Source: Sphagnum compactum (lineage: Eukaryota > Bryophyta > Sphagnopsida > Sphagnales). From it: a stretch of DNA of 64,000 nucleotides. The DNA lies in the NCBI GenBank assembly GCA_965153455.1, contig OZ234493.1, positions 1,116,001 to 1,180,000 of the forward strand. The letters run 5' to 3'. A program made the position numbers and the translations under genes. The number at the start of each line of letters is the position of its first letter. The stretch's first letter is position 1. The notes below the pieces were generated by a model. It did not search any database, was not told where the DNA came from, and saw nothing but the letters and a program-made list of their open reading frames with translations. Positions 1-12,343 of the stretch are shown here, in pieces.

Positions 1-3
1 CAG

Positions 4-3000
4 GTGAAACGGTTGGAGAAGCAGAGGGAGTTTCTCACCCTCTGGAAGGCGGATGTGCTCAATGGCTTCAATTTAGAAGCCTCGTATGTGGACGTGAAAT
101 TGCAAGCCTGTGATGGCACACCCGTCTTTGCGCACAAAGCCGTGCTGGTTAGCTTCTTCTTCTTCTTCTTCTTCTGCTTATACCTGCCTGCCTTTTCCTT
201 GGTCCTAATAATAAGTCTCGTGCGTTTATACTCCCTTCGTTTTGTCTGCGCAATTCCAACCGCATTACGTGCAAATCCCTGTGGTGATGCAATTTGACTC
301 GAGGAAATTTTTTTTGGTCAGGAATGAATCTGTGACTATAGACGCCGAAAGATGTCAGTCGAAGATACCGCTTTCTGTTACTCTATTGTTGTGCTCATAT
401 ATGTGCAACCTTCTCTCAGGGAGAGTAGATTTGTAGGAGACTGAGACCTTGAGGAAAAAGTCCTTAGCACGTTCATTTATGTTTTAGAGCCTTGAGGCCA
501 ATCTCGGTCATCGTCCATAACGATGCTGAACTCTCGATAAGAGAGGGGGGGGGGGGAGAGCCGGTGTAGGCAGATCCAGAACAAGGAAAATTATTTTTTT
601 CTGGAAATTGTACGTTTTAAACTTCTTAAGGAATTGCAGGCTGCCAGATCCGAAGAAATTGACGCTATCTTTCAGGCGGACACAAATGCTAAGGAAATAG
701 AAATACCAGAAATGGCTGGTGAGGAACTGAAGGCATTTGTGAGCTTCTTCTACACAGGAAGCCTCCCCATCAATGTGATTGCAGAATACATGACAACTTT
801 CTTGCACGTAGCAGAGAAATACAAGGTTCATTATCTTGCAGCAGTATGTGAAGATGTGCTGGTGTCCAAGCTTTCTAGAGATAATGCAATCACAACTTTC
901 GATATAGCTAAGAAATATTGCTCCAGCGATGTAAAAGAAGCCGTGCTGAAGAAGGCACTGAAGATGGGTGAAATATCAACATATGGGGAGTACAAGCTGT
1001 ACACACAGAAAGACCCAGGGTTGCTGCTGGAATTTTATGAGCAGCTGTCAGAAAGGATAGGGCCATTGCTGGCTAAAAGACGCCGTATCACACCAGGTAT
1101 GTTCCATCTAGCATTGTGGACTTACAACTTTTTGTTTCTGGTGTGGCATTGTGCCAAGCAATTACAGGGTTTGCTGTGAACTCAGATTGCTGGAACCAGA
1201 TTATACCCTAAGGCAGTCTGATATCATCAGTTCCTTAGATCAGTACTTTCATTTTGAAGCAGCATATGTACACCTGTTTTTCTGGCAGCACTGTGTGCTA
1301 TGAAACATGGAGTGCTTGCAGTGGATCTGCTGATGACATGCTGGACTTTGTCCAGTGATGAGGCTAATCCTGTCTCGGATGGATTCATCTCAGTGAGAGC
1401 CCAAACTGCCTAGAGAATATGTGAGTGCTGGTTTTCTGGTTTCAGTAACAATGTGACCCATGTTAGGAGTTTTCTTACTCTGGAATGGACATCATTATGC
1501 ACAAATGCCGTGAAGAATTAGTTTGTTTACTTTTTCAAACAATGCAGAAAATGGTGCCGGTGATCATGATGTGAACAATACCCTTACATTCTATGATAAA
1601 GGCACTGGGAAGTCAGAGAGTGGCGATGATGAAGTCGAGGATGACCAAAAGGGAGATGATGATGATATGAGGCATGACGGTGAAAATGAGTTCTCTTTAG
1701 GTAATGATTTATAGCATATGCTCCCTTCATCTGCCTGTTCCTGTGTTTTGACCTATAACCTTTGTCTATTATCCTGGAAATTTTACTTCTTGTAGAAGGT
1801 AGTTTATTGGTTTCTTTGATGGGCTGGGACACAAGTTAAGAGGAGAGGGAAGAGAAAGCATTGCAGACACATACCTCTTAGGTACGGTTGTAGTAGTGCA
1901 TGTCTGTTCTGAATGTTGAAGGCAGGATTTTGTTGGTTGTTCTGTGTGTCCAAGGTGATGCTGGATGAATGATGTTTCTTTTGGGCTGGTTGGCACTTTT
2001 TGTTGTACAAGAGAGATGGGAAAGGGCTTTTTTACCTGAAAGTCTAGTGTAAAGTCATGAAAGGTGGTTAATAGGAACTTTGATTTGCAGGAAGCACAGT
2101 GCCACCTAATGGATCTTCTCCGTTTGGTAGTGGTGGCAATAGTGGTAGAGTTGTATTCTGGCATGGAGGACCACCAATCCCACCTCAGCATGGTGGCACC
2201 ATTACAGGTGATGGGTATGATAAGGGAGCAACGTATGTCCCAAGTCACAGGCCTGCCTTCGATAACCAGATTGTATCAGGTCCACCTTATGGAGTGCCTC
2301 CCTTCATGCCTCCAGTGTACCCTAGCAGTCCACTTCTGAGGTGAGGACTATGGCATCATACAGCTCCTGCTTGCATTTTGTACCATCAACACAGTTGTGG
2401 TTGTCAGGGAGTGCAGTTCTACTGAGTTTTATGTTTGTACAGCCACACTGATTACATGGAGATATGTGTGTTTCTTTCTGAATTTGCAAGGTACATGTGA
2501 GCCCATGGACTACTCTTTATAGTCACCATGTATTGCAAAAATACATTTGACCTCAGTTTTCAGAATTTTACAGGGTTTGTGATATTTTCCTTGCTCTGTT
2601 GTGACCTTTTTCAGGGGAGGGTTTCCTGGAGCTGGGACAGGAGCTGTGGTTTCTATGGAAGTAGGGCCTGTTGTTGGGGAGGATCTGGTTCAAGAGCCTA
2701 AAGGCAAGAGAGTTCCATCAGATGGCCAGACAAAGCTTGAGGGAAAACGTGGCCAGAACTGGACAAATAGTGAGGTGGAGGCTCTGGTTGCTTTGAGGGG
2801 TGAGATGCATGATGAGTTTGTCAGAAATAAGCAAAAGCAGGGTATGTAATTGCTTTGCACAACATTCACTTCTCTTGCATGTGAGTGTTCAGAGTATGTG
2901 TCTGTGTAGTCAAAGTGATGATAACAGTAGGTATCTTGATATTGACATACTGTTAAAAGTCAAATGCTGACATCCTTTGCTTTGCCAAACCTGGTGAATT

Positions 3001-3632
3001 GAGCAAACACACAGCATTAGCTTATCACTGTTGTCCCAAGTAATCATGACAAGCACTCCACCTTGCAACAACAAGAATGAAGTTCAAATGTGGTGATTTC
3101 ATTTGAGGTAGAGAAGATTAGTGTTGGTGAGCAGAGTGCTTAGTGCTCAGCCTCAGTTTCCGTGCAGAGTATTCAGTAGACACTTTGTGTCGGTGGAAAT
3201 TGCTTAGTGTCAATGGAGTACCATTCTAGAGAGTAGCAAACATTCCACTGAGGATATGATTGACTTCTTAGTTGCAGGGAATGAATTCCTGAAGAACTTT
3301 GTTTGCAAATGGTTGCAGGTGTAAATACATGGAACAAACTCCACATCAGGATGCAGGCCACGTGCAGAGGGTTTCATAAGACTGCAAATGCTTGCAAGAA
3401 GAAATACTCGATCCTGTATAATGAGTACAAAAAGGACAGAGAGAGTTTAAAAGAGAATGGGGACGTTGAGGCATCAGGTACTCCAGGTACCAGAAGCAAG
3501 AAATGTGCATATTTTGACCAGATGGACATGTGGCACCTTAAGAGACTCGAAAATAAGGTTGGTCTTGCAGGAGGTACTGCAGATAGTCCATGCACTAGCA
3601 CAGAGGATATGGAGATCAAAGAGGAAGAGTAG
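4..3632 (+). CDS. BTB/POZ-BACK protein with C-terminal trihelix (Myb/SANT-like) domain, 5' partial
   Basis: Six exons are read: 4-147 (upstream part outside the window), 640-1096, 1548-1700, 2091-2340, 2615-2841 and 3319-3632, stop TAG. All junctions are GT-AG and the frame stays open for 514 residues. Exons 1-2 encode a BTB fold: the VDVKLQACDGTPVFAHKAVL core continues directly into AARSEEIDAIF, then a BACK-like helical segment ends in the basic stretch AKRRRITPG. Exon 3 is acidic (Asp/Glu rich), exon 4 is Gly/Pro rich. Exons 5-6 hold a trihelix domain, with NWTNSEVEALVALRGEM, then WNKLHIRM, then NACKKKYSILYNEYKKDRE. BTB proteins usually dimerise and often act as CUL3 adaptors; trihelix domains bind GT-rich DNA. 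A nuclear, DNA-targeted BTB adaptor or repressor is inference. The true start lies upstream: the first codon here is GTG, not a credible start. Confidence 0.85.
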
Positions 3633-4387
3633 ATGAAGGTTTACTGTACATACAGAGGGATGGAGGCACTAGAAGAAGGTATGTTCAAAAACCCATGTGA
3701 AAGCCCATTTAATCAGGTAACTAAGAATCTTCTGTGGCCAGCTTTTAACCATGCATTCGTTACAGAGTATATAGTGACTTGGCTGCCCTCATTGCCAAGT
3801 TGTAGACAAAGTTCTTTGTAATCTTTATCCAAGCCATTATTGTCCTGTTGGCCATTACATGTTTATGGTTTTATGGTACAGTTTCCTCTTGAAAGATGTT
3901 GGTCACACTTGTAAATCAGCCTTTGAAAGATTCTAAGAAGAGAGGCCAAAAGATTATGAAAGTTCACTAATTCTTCTTTTGAGTTTAAAGTTTAAACCAT
4001 TGTCCAGTGCCATTGCCAAAGAGGGTTTCCTTTCCTTTTAGGGTCTTCCCTATTGATAAAATTGTTGGAGATTTCTTGGATTCTAATGGGAAAATTAGAT
4101 AGTAGGATGTTTTGTCATGTTGCCACTTGAGTTGAAAGAAAATAGAGATGTGCATCCTTCATGCTCTCTTTCCTAGAGTCTATTAGTTTAGAAGGTAAGT
4201 CTCCCAGTCGTATATTATGGAGAAAAGGTGCTAAACCTTCTCTTTTCCGTACAAAGCTCAACCCCTTCCCTTGAGTTGCACTTCTCAATGTCTTCCTATG
4301 CTTTTTTCTAATCTCTCCTCATAATTTCATCACTGGATAGCTTGTTTCATCCACATATTCCTTCTATAGAACTTTTGGCTATAGAGA
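3633..4387. other. 3' flank of the BTB-trihelix gene, no gene seen
   Basis: The 3' untranslated and downstream sequence of the BTB-trihelix gene would lie here. Reading frames are short and I see no repeat or RNA gene. Confidence 0.5.
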
Positions 4388-4716
4388 TTACAGAAGAAGA
4401 TTAGTTTTTCTCTTCATCTCATGTCCAAAGGTCAGCATCTTTAGGATTTCTTGTTGTGGAGGTGTGTTGCCTTTCTCAAACTGACGCCACACCTTGAATT
4501 TGTTGTTCTGCTCAAATGGAAGGAAATCATTTAACTTGCCTTCATCACTGAAGAAAACCTTTTTTGTGTCTCTGTCAACCTTGGGTATTGGCCATGCACT
4601 CAAGTTAGGGTTGCAACATTTTACGTGGTTGTATTCTAAAATCAGTGACCAATTGTCCTAACTTGAGTAACTTACGGTAGAACGTATTTGTGATATCTTC
4701 AAGATTGACTGTATGT
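4388..4716 (-). pseudogene. Frameshifted coding relic of unknown family
   Basis: Two adjacent minus-strand reading frames both look protein-like and abut with a shift. The upstream part (about 4716-4600) contains NLEDITNTFYRKLLKLGQLV and then IQPRKMLQP before a stop. The downstream part (about 4620-4388) continues NLSAWPIPKVDRD, then LPFEQNNKFKVWRQFEKG and TPPQQEILKMLTFGHEMKRK, then a stop. A 41-nt GT-AG interval (gtaagt...ttttag) could also join them, but that is shorter than normal plant introns. An in-frame stop closes the upstream side after two codons, so only about 105 residues are present. I do not recognise the family. The best reading is a broken terminal fragment of a gene. A real last exon of an unseen gene is possible. 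Confidence 0.45.
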
Positions 4717-5778
4717 GAAAGGGGATTGTCCAAGCATTATGTTAATGAAGAATGTATGGCACTTTTGACTTAAAACTTTTGAATGTTTTGAATGTGTCGA
4801 TGCATGTACATCATTATTATGCAAAATTAATGTGGCAATATAAATTTACTAGCCCTTTCCCGAGAGTGGGGGAAATTATGCGGGATGGATGTATGTTAAG
4901 TTGCCTTGGTTGGACTTATTTTACACGGGAAATGATATCTTCCTATCATATTGATTATGAGTTTGATATTTGAAAAATGCACAAGATTTCGACTAATGAA
5001 AAGAGAACTCAATGCTGTTGAAAATTGTGAAGGTGTGTTGCTGTTTGAAAGTTAAGTTGTGCTTCAGTTTTGTCTTCAAGTTCAAATTCCTATTTTTGGG
5101 GATTTCAAGAGTCAAAATCACTGAATTTTTGTTTAAGGCATAAATTTCAAATTTAAACCCATCATTAAGGCATTAATTTTTATTTTATTTTAAATTTTAA
5201 AATTTTTTTGTATTAGTGTTTAAAGATTGATAACCTTCATGGATGATAATCAAGTCAACCAAATATGTCATTAGATTTTTGAAATTTCAATATCAAGTGG
5301 ATATCAATTTAACCAATTTATCAAAAAATAAAAAACCTTTTGGCAGGTTATTAATGCATAGCTTGATAATCAAGTTCATAATCAGGTCAAAACTCAATAA
5401 CCGACCACCGCTGGTGTGGATGTATGAAGGTTCACAATGCTTCCATTTTGGCTACTTGAAACAAACAAAAGGAGAAAGTGTGTGTATGTATGTACTTCTT
5501 TAACTCATGAATGGGCAAAGGTTGAGTATAATCCTCTCCACCACACCCGACTCCTTGTCCCATCCATGTATGCATAACAAATCGTTTGTATAATGATATT
5601 CACATATTTCAATCTTGACCTAATCGATTTACAAACTTCAAAGATATATCGAAAAAGGCAATGTAACACCAAAAGGATCAAAATATATGTAGAAGCTTAT
5701 TTTCTTACAATTTAACATGTAAATGATGTTGGAATGGATGTCACAAGTGTAAAGAATTGGAAACCAAAAGCAAGTCAC
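4717..5778. other. AT-rich intergenic sequence
   Basis: AT-rich sequence with only short chance reading frames. No gene, RNA or clear repeat was found. Confidence 0.5.
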
Positions 5779-6312
5779 TTAGAGCATCTCCATTGTGAGT
5801 CTGAAAGCCCAATACAATGATACTTTGGCATTGGCAACCGAAAATCAACGTTGGTGTGCACACCCATCACACATTCTAGATGGTAAAAGAAACCATGAGC
5901 TTAGACAACATTCCTACAACCCTCTTGCAAAGTGCAATATGCCACAATTAGATGCAGATTGCTATATGATGAAGAGCAAGAAGGGAAAGAGTTTTGTTTT
6001 AGAGGAAGAGAAATAGCTTTGCCATAATTTTCTTCATATTTCACATAACCTTACAATAGGTAATGGCCAGAAGACAACTTCATTTTGAGATCAAATTCAA
6101 GAACGTTACAATCAAAATCGCTATGTAGGTGGGTTTCACCTTGTGAAACATTTTCGACACATGTGTGATGAAATGACGGGTGGGGCCAAGTCAAGTTCTT
6201 GCAATGGAGTAAATTTTCACCATATATCAGCCCTTGCACAATAGAGCTTGCACACACCTCTCTCAAATTGATTTGTGGTGTCGGATGTAGGGGGGTGGTG
6301 GAGATGCTTTTA
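5779..6312. mobile_element. MITE, PIF/Harbinger-like (TTA target duplication)
   Basis: The left end reads gagcatctccatt after TTA (5779-5781). The right end reads ggtggagatgctt before TTA (6310-6312). The ends are inverted copies sharing agcatctcca, and the element between the TTA duplications is 528 bp. TIRs starting with a GAGCATCTCCA-like motif plus a TTA/TAA duplication are typical of non-autonomous plant Harbinger-type MITEs. No transposase is encoded; the short internal frames have no domain I recognise. Confidence 0.7.
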
Positions 6313-9300
6313 GTTTTATAAATGGGAAAAAAATGGATATATTTTTAAAGCCTAAATTGGAACAAGAAACCAACAACCTACTCTTCAACCGTTTTGTTTT
6401 ACTTGTTTAATTGTGTCTAACATAATCTTCAAAGCTCCTTGATCATTAGCAAAGGAATGGGGCATGTCTTGAAAAAAGATCCCGTGATAATTGATTAAGG
6501 ACAATTTCAAAAGCAAAACACCCTTGTGAACTTTACTAATAGTCAATCTTCCCACCGCATGTTAGATCTAAACATTCACCAAATTTCTCCTTGATGTGAA
6601 CCCAATAAGGATTCATCAAATTTTCAAAATCTATAAAATAATAATTTGAATAATATTACTAAAGTCTAGTCATTATGACACTACTAATATTACACCATAG
6701 TTTTTTAGAGTGATCACTACAAATGTGTGATTGTTAGTCATACACAAATAAATATTCATTATCAATAAATGAAAAATTTAAATGGCTTGTTGTGAAATAC
6801 ATTCATTTTCTTGAATTATTTATCATGAAGTTCCATAATTTAAGAAACATCACGAAATCTCCAAATAACACAACTCTTTAAATTTTGTATTAAGGTTGAT
6901 CATTGATATTGGGAGGGCCAATAAAAAAAAATTATAGAATTTGTCAAGAAGGTCAATATGACAATTTGATCACTAAGGAGCAATTTGACAACATCTTAAA
7001 TATAAGTTATGTTGACTAAAATGGAAACTCTGGAGTGCACTTGTAAGAGAAGGGTCACAAGCACAATAAATGTTGAAACTAAACTAAATAATCCATTTTG
7101 AATAACCCAAACTAAGAGTATACACATTTCTTCTTTTGATAAATCATCTTGCACATTTTTATTTATTTTTGGTAGAATATCAATAGTCCATCAATGATGT
7201 TCATGATGCCCAAGTTGGCCACCTACTCTAATAACCTTCAACTACAAGATCAATCATAGCTTCCATTGTTAGTACCCAAGTACTTGATGTTATTAACAAT
7301 ATTAAAAAATAAAATGATTGTCCTCCCTTAAAATTCTTGCACAACAACGCTCTCCATTAAACATACTAAATTGAAATTTTGCCTATGCATGCATAATCAT
7401 AAAGACTTAACGATGAGAATGAAGTAAATGTCCATTCTTTTCAAGAGGTTCTCAAGTGAATTGGCCAACAAACAAAAAATAAACCATTGCCAAAGGTCAT
7501 ATCTTCATAACAATATAACCTAAAAAAATGTTGTATATTACCATGTCCTTTCTATAAACTACTTTGACCAAATGCCAACAACCCACATAAGAAAACATTC
7601 ATATTATTTCCAAGTCCACCTTTCACATATATAATAGATAAATTACACCCAAACTATGACTTCATTTTCCACCAACAAGTAACAAACAAGCTCTTCTCCA
7701 CAATTCAACATTTTTAAAATTTTATTTTCCCATTTGTTCTCCTTTTGAATGAAAGATTATATATGTATAAAAGTTTCGTTTTTAGTAAGTGAAATTGATA
7801 TTAGAAAATTGCAATGGGTCTTCCTTACTAACACACACATAAGTTCGTAGGGCCTTACATATGATGTCATGTACCCCTTTCATGTTTGCAAACGTCACCC
7901 AAACTCAAACATGAAATCAAAGAAGTCAATCACATATTAATGCAAAAGAGATGTCTTTGTATAATAAGAATCACATTTTGATCCAAGTCTTGGTGGATTT
8001 ATTATTTGCTGAGAAGATCAAGGCCAAAGTGAAACAACAAAAGGAACCATAAGGTTTGTTGAAAATCCCTCCAAATGTAAAAACAACCACTCACGCATGT
8101 AATGTCAAAACACATGTTTTGAAAGACTCTCCCACCACATGTTTTTTGATATGCAAAAGTGAGTGCATTTTTTCATTTGCATGCAATATGTAAATACTAG
8201 TTCATCAAAAAAAAATTAAATTAAATAAATTAAGTCAAACGACCCATTTTTTATAATCTCATTGGCCAATTTTTTTTCTTTTACATGTAAGCACAAGCAT
8301 ATGAGTTTAATACAAAATTTAGAAGCCAACTTACTAAAGTTAACTCCTCAAAAAAAAATCAAGCATCTTAGTTTAACAATGCCAATGGCCATTTGCATTT
8401 TTTTTCACCCCGAGGCCTATCTATTCCACAAACCCTTTAAATTATTTATGTTGATATTATAACCCAAAGAAAAAACTAATATTGCAATAAATACACTCAC
8501 ATTGCTAAATACACTCATATAGGTTTCAGTCCAAGTTGAAAGTGGTGACAAACAACTTTTCATGCAATCAATGAAAATGTTCAATGTGCACACAAGAAAG
8601 CTCAAATTTTTTCATTCGGGTTTTGGGTTTAGGGTTTAAGGGGTTGAAGCGATTTTTCATTTTGTTGTTATTCCCAATGTGTTTCCCAAGTGTTTCAAAT
8701 AACACCACACTTTTGTCCCATACTAATTTGGCCTATGCCATTAGCCCAACTATGATCAAACTCTGTAATTGTTTCAAGTGTGAACAAGACCTCAATGATA
8801 GAGTTCAATTGTGAGAAAAAAATAAAAATGAAATTAATTTCCGAGGATGAAAATTATTCAAACTCAATATATCTCCTCACCTTAAGTCTAAAAATTACAA
8901 AATCACTTTCAAGAAATCTACGCATCAAAGGGTTTCCAATAGTAGCAACAATTATTTTATTTTATTTTATTTTATTGTTGGGAATTTTCTATGAAAAATT
9001 TGTTCAACTTTGGGTCCACATTGTTGTGCATTGTTAGTGATAATCAATTGATCAATTCATGAAAATCATGAAGTGATTTTGTTAATTTGAAATTCCATTC
9101 AAATGAAAATATTGAATGACATTGCATGCAAAATTGTATTGAATTTGAATTTCGATTGAATTTAATGAAATGGGATGCACGTTGGTGGAAAATATATTGA
9201 AAAAAGTATACAAACAATTGGATAAAGATATGATTAAATAAAGATTCAATGAAGTTGAAAGGAAATGAAATGCATATTGGTGGGATGTATTGCAAATTTG

Positions 9301-10699
9301 CTCGTGACTATGGTGTTGGAAAAAAAATGTCTAAAAGGGCACAAATTCATGAAGATATATTTCCATACCTCTTTACTTGTCCAAGTGATAATCCGATTCA
9401 TGATATATGAGACGTAAAATTGTCCTATGTAAACAAGCTTTGATGAATCGTACCATTGAAATTTTCAATATTTGTTTAGTCATGGATATAAACATTACCT
9501 AACCACCTAGATGCACCCCTACCCCATCAAAGGCTTTTCAATAATATCAAGAGCACAATGGGGCCCAATTGGTTGGGAAATTTCAATATGACAACCAAAC
9601 AAATAGTTCTACCATGAGAGGTTTGATCCTAAATTTTTAATTTTTTATGAAATCAAATTAATGGGTTCAGATTTCATTACCTTTACAAGGAGGGCCAAGC
9701 AATATAGGAAAAACATGTGTTACAAAATTTTATCAAATGGCCCTTGAAAACGAATTGCATGCAATTATTTTTTAAAATTGCCCGTTCAAAAGATTATGCT
9801 TATTTTGTTGATAATTTAGCGTCTTTTGAAAGGCCTTGACCCATCCTCATGTCACCCAAGAAAAAAACCTACTTGAGAAAAAAGAAGAAATCACCCTCTC
9901 CCGCCCTCCCCCTCTCTTTAAAGGCTCCTCCATTCCCCTTTCAAATAGGGAAAAATTCACTCCCCTTTCCACCCCACACCACCCAAAAAACAACTCTTCA
10001 AAAAAACAAGAAAAAAATAAATCCAACCCAACCCTCCCCCTTCTCCTCTACTTAAATTTTCACCTATAACTTTTTTCAACTCACTTCACTCCACCCAATG
10101 TTAAAATCGAAAATCTTGATACTTAAACTCGTAACCTTATCCATTAAACCTATTGTCGATTATCCATCCACGCCTACACCCACTCAAAATGAGTTCTCAC
10201 AATGCCTTTGTAGAATGAAAGCCAACAAACAACCTTCATTACTAGATAGATCCATTGGCCAAAGTCGAACTTTCACATATATGACCAAAGGGAAGGCCCT
10301 ATCTGCTTTCATTTTGAGGAGTGCTTGATTTTTTTGTTAAAAAGGTGATGGGCCAATCAAAGTGGCTCCTTTGGGAAAACAAAAACAAAAAAACAAAACC
10401 CTAAATTACGCAACAATAGACCCTCATGAGGGATGAGGGATGCCCTAATTGCGCTTGACTCTCAGCACAGCTCCAGGAGTGAAATTTTAAGGCTGATTAT
10501 GTCAATTTCTAGGTCAATTCCAATGGCAGAAAATGCTCAACTCTTGTGGTAGGTAGGAAGGGAGTGATAGGTTAGAAGGGCCCATTTCCATGGTCTCCAG
10601 TTTTGAGAAAACGATGGATGATGCCCACACACAAAATTTGGGTTGTGTTACGCACATTTGGGGTGTGTATAGACACGAGAGGCATGCATCATCAAGATC
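6313..10699. other. AT-rich intergenic block
   Basis: Strongly AT-rich with homopolymer runs, a TTTTA repeat near 8953-8976 and a telomere-like ggtttagggtttaagg near 8625-8642. Short frames at 8262-8814 and 9836-10330 are low complexity or basic and lack any recognisable domain. I found no splice-bounded coding pattern here, but a weakly biased gene such as the one at 44-51 kb could be missed. Confidence 0.45.
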
Positions 10700-10882
10700 T
10701 TTAGATACCCACCACATCAACAAGGGGGGTTGTGGTGTCACACTGTGACCTTGCCATCTATCTATGAAGGAAGGCAGTTTGTTTTGTAGCCATGAGAGTA
10801 ATATCGAACTGGGATACTTCAGATCGCCTTCTTGGTCTCTTTGGAAAGCTCTCAAGGCGAGAGGGCGGGGTCTGCATTGGTC

Positions 10883-11741
10883 AGGGCGAAACCACACTCA
10901 CATTGGTACCAATTTATACAGTGAAGATGAACAGATGAAGAAAGTCTTTCATTCAGTCAGGTCCCATTGTTTTAAAGTAGTGATGTGTGGGTCCATCATT
11001 TCAAAGCAGAGAAATGTGGGCCCTTATCTCCCTTGACTTTTGCAAATCCTTCTTCTCCTATTTATTTCCATAAGAATAGTCCTCCCCACATTTCTTCCTG
11101 CTGCTGCAGCCAACGTGGGAGACTAAACACCCCCCCTTCTTAAAGAGCTCTGTCCGGCGCTGCTTTCGCTCTGACAGTGCAGCCCTGCGGAGAACTGTGT
11201 TGTTCTGCCGCAGGGGTTTTATATTTTTGCCCTTTTTTCACTTTGTATCTGGAGTAAAGTGGAAAAATGAACTTCCTTTCCCAATGCCTAATAGTATGTC
11301 AGTGGTTAGAACCACAAGCCCTGAAGAGGAGTCGTCGGTTTGGTTCCTGTGGCCAACACTTCTAAAGTGATGGCATACAACAGTGGCGTTCAAGAGAACG
11401 ATTTTAAAGTGTTCTTCAAGCTTTTCCAAGAACATTAAAAACCCCCGGGGGGTTGCATGGTTTCTTGCATAACTGTGCAAGGCCAAAAAAGGTGTGCGAA
11501 AAGACAAGTGGAACCAGCGCCGAACAGAGCTCGTTAGGGGGTGTTTAGCGCCCCACGCAGCAAGCACTTCAAAAGAAAACCCTCTTTTCCTCCTCTTGCA
11601 ACAAAACACAAGGGGGGCCGTCGCGGCGCCCCAGAATCACAAAAAAAACAAAACGGGGGGAGGCATTGTGGCCCCCCCATCTTCCTCCTCCTGCAACAAA
11701 TTTTGCCTCAAAAAACACCAATGTGAGTGGGGTTTCACCCT
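10883..11741. mobile_element. 859-bp terminal-inverted-repeat element inserted in R3 copy A
   Basis: The left terminus (10883-10907) begins agggcgaaaccacactcac. The reverse complement of the right terminus (11717-11741) begins agggtgaaaccccactcac. They match at 23 of 25 positions. The related R3 copy near 26.8 kb lacks this interval, so it is an insertion. The interior is more GC-rich than its surroundings and includes poly-C/poly-G runs and a tRNA-like segment near 11.3 kb. I cannot see a transposase or an unambiguous target duplication, so the superfamily is open (hAT- or Mutator-like non-autonomous element). Confidence 0.7.
11288..11358 (+). promoter_or_regulatory. tRNA-like Pol III A/B-box pair, candidate SINE head
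   Basis: An A-box-like sequence atgtcagtggttagaacc (about 11295) is followed about 40 nt later by a B-box-like cggtttggttcc (about 11336). The order and spacing are those of a tRNA gene. No full cloverleaf can be drawn, so this is more likely the degenerate head of a tRNA-derived SINE than a tRNA. Confidence 0.4.
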
Positions 11742-12343
11742 CTGGCCAGGTGCATCATCGGCTTGGTTTCATGGCATTTGGACTTGTGGTGCAAAAGTTC
11801 TTGAATATTGAGTGATTTTTCACTGAAAATTAAAGTAAATCGTAGCTGAAAATTTCAGAAGAATTGGAATGTGCCTTCCATGTTGTTGGAAAGACCTTGA
11901 TAACAGGATTAAATGGAATTTATTTGGTAAGATTTGGATTCAGAATGTGGGAGATATTGATTTTTTTAAGTGATTTTTGCTGCTGAAAATTCAAATAAAG
12001 TTCCCAAAAGAACCAGGTTTTGAAAGAAAAATAAATCAGTTGAGGACGCGGTAACACTTAGGCCAAGGGCACAGGCCACACACTAGTTTACACGGGAAAA
12101 GTATCTTATGGCAAAAGAAGAATTATGAAAAAAACTCAAATATTTCACGGTGCCAAAATATAATCTTCAAAAAATCCTCCAGAAAAAACTAAAATCCTTC
12201 AAGCGATTATTATAACTCTATAATAACTAATGTCAAGTTTCAACACAAGCCAAAATATCATGTTTCAAAAATCCTCATAATAAAAATAGACCTATTATTG
12301 ATTATTTATTACCTAGAATGGGCCAAAATCCCGTAAGCTACTA

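Larger units (their letters stand above)
10700..12090. repeat. Dispersed repeat family R3, copy A (interrupted)
   Basis: The segments flanking 10883-11741 match a single continuous stretch at about 26690-27190. The shared sequence includes tctatgaaggaaggcagttt and ttggaaagctctcaa on the left, then gcttggtttcatggcatttg, gtgcaaaagttcttgaatat and atggaatttatttggtaaga on the right. The copies differ by many substitutions, so the family is old. No protein is evident. It may be an LTR or another non-coding retroelement part. Confidence 0.7.

Noticed and set aside
11288-11358. A tRNA gene.
   Set aside because: Only A- and B-box-like motifs are present. The arms do not pair into a cloverleaf.
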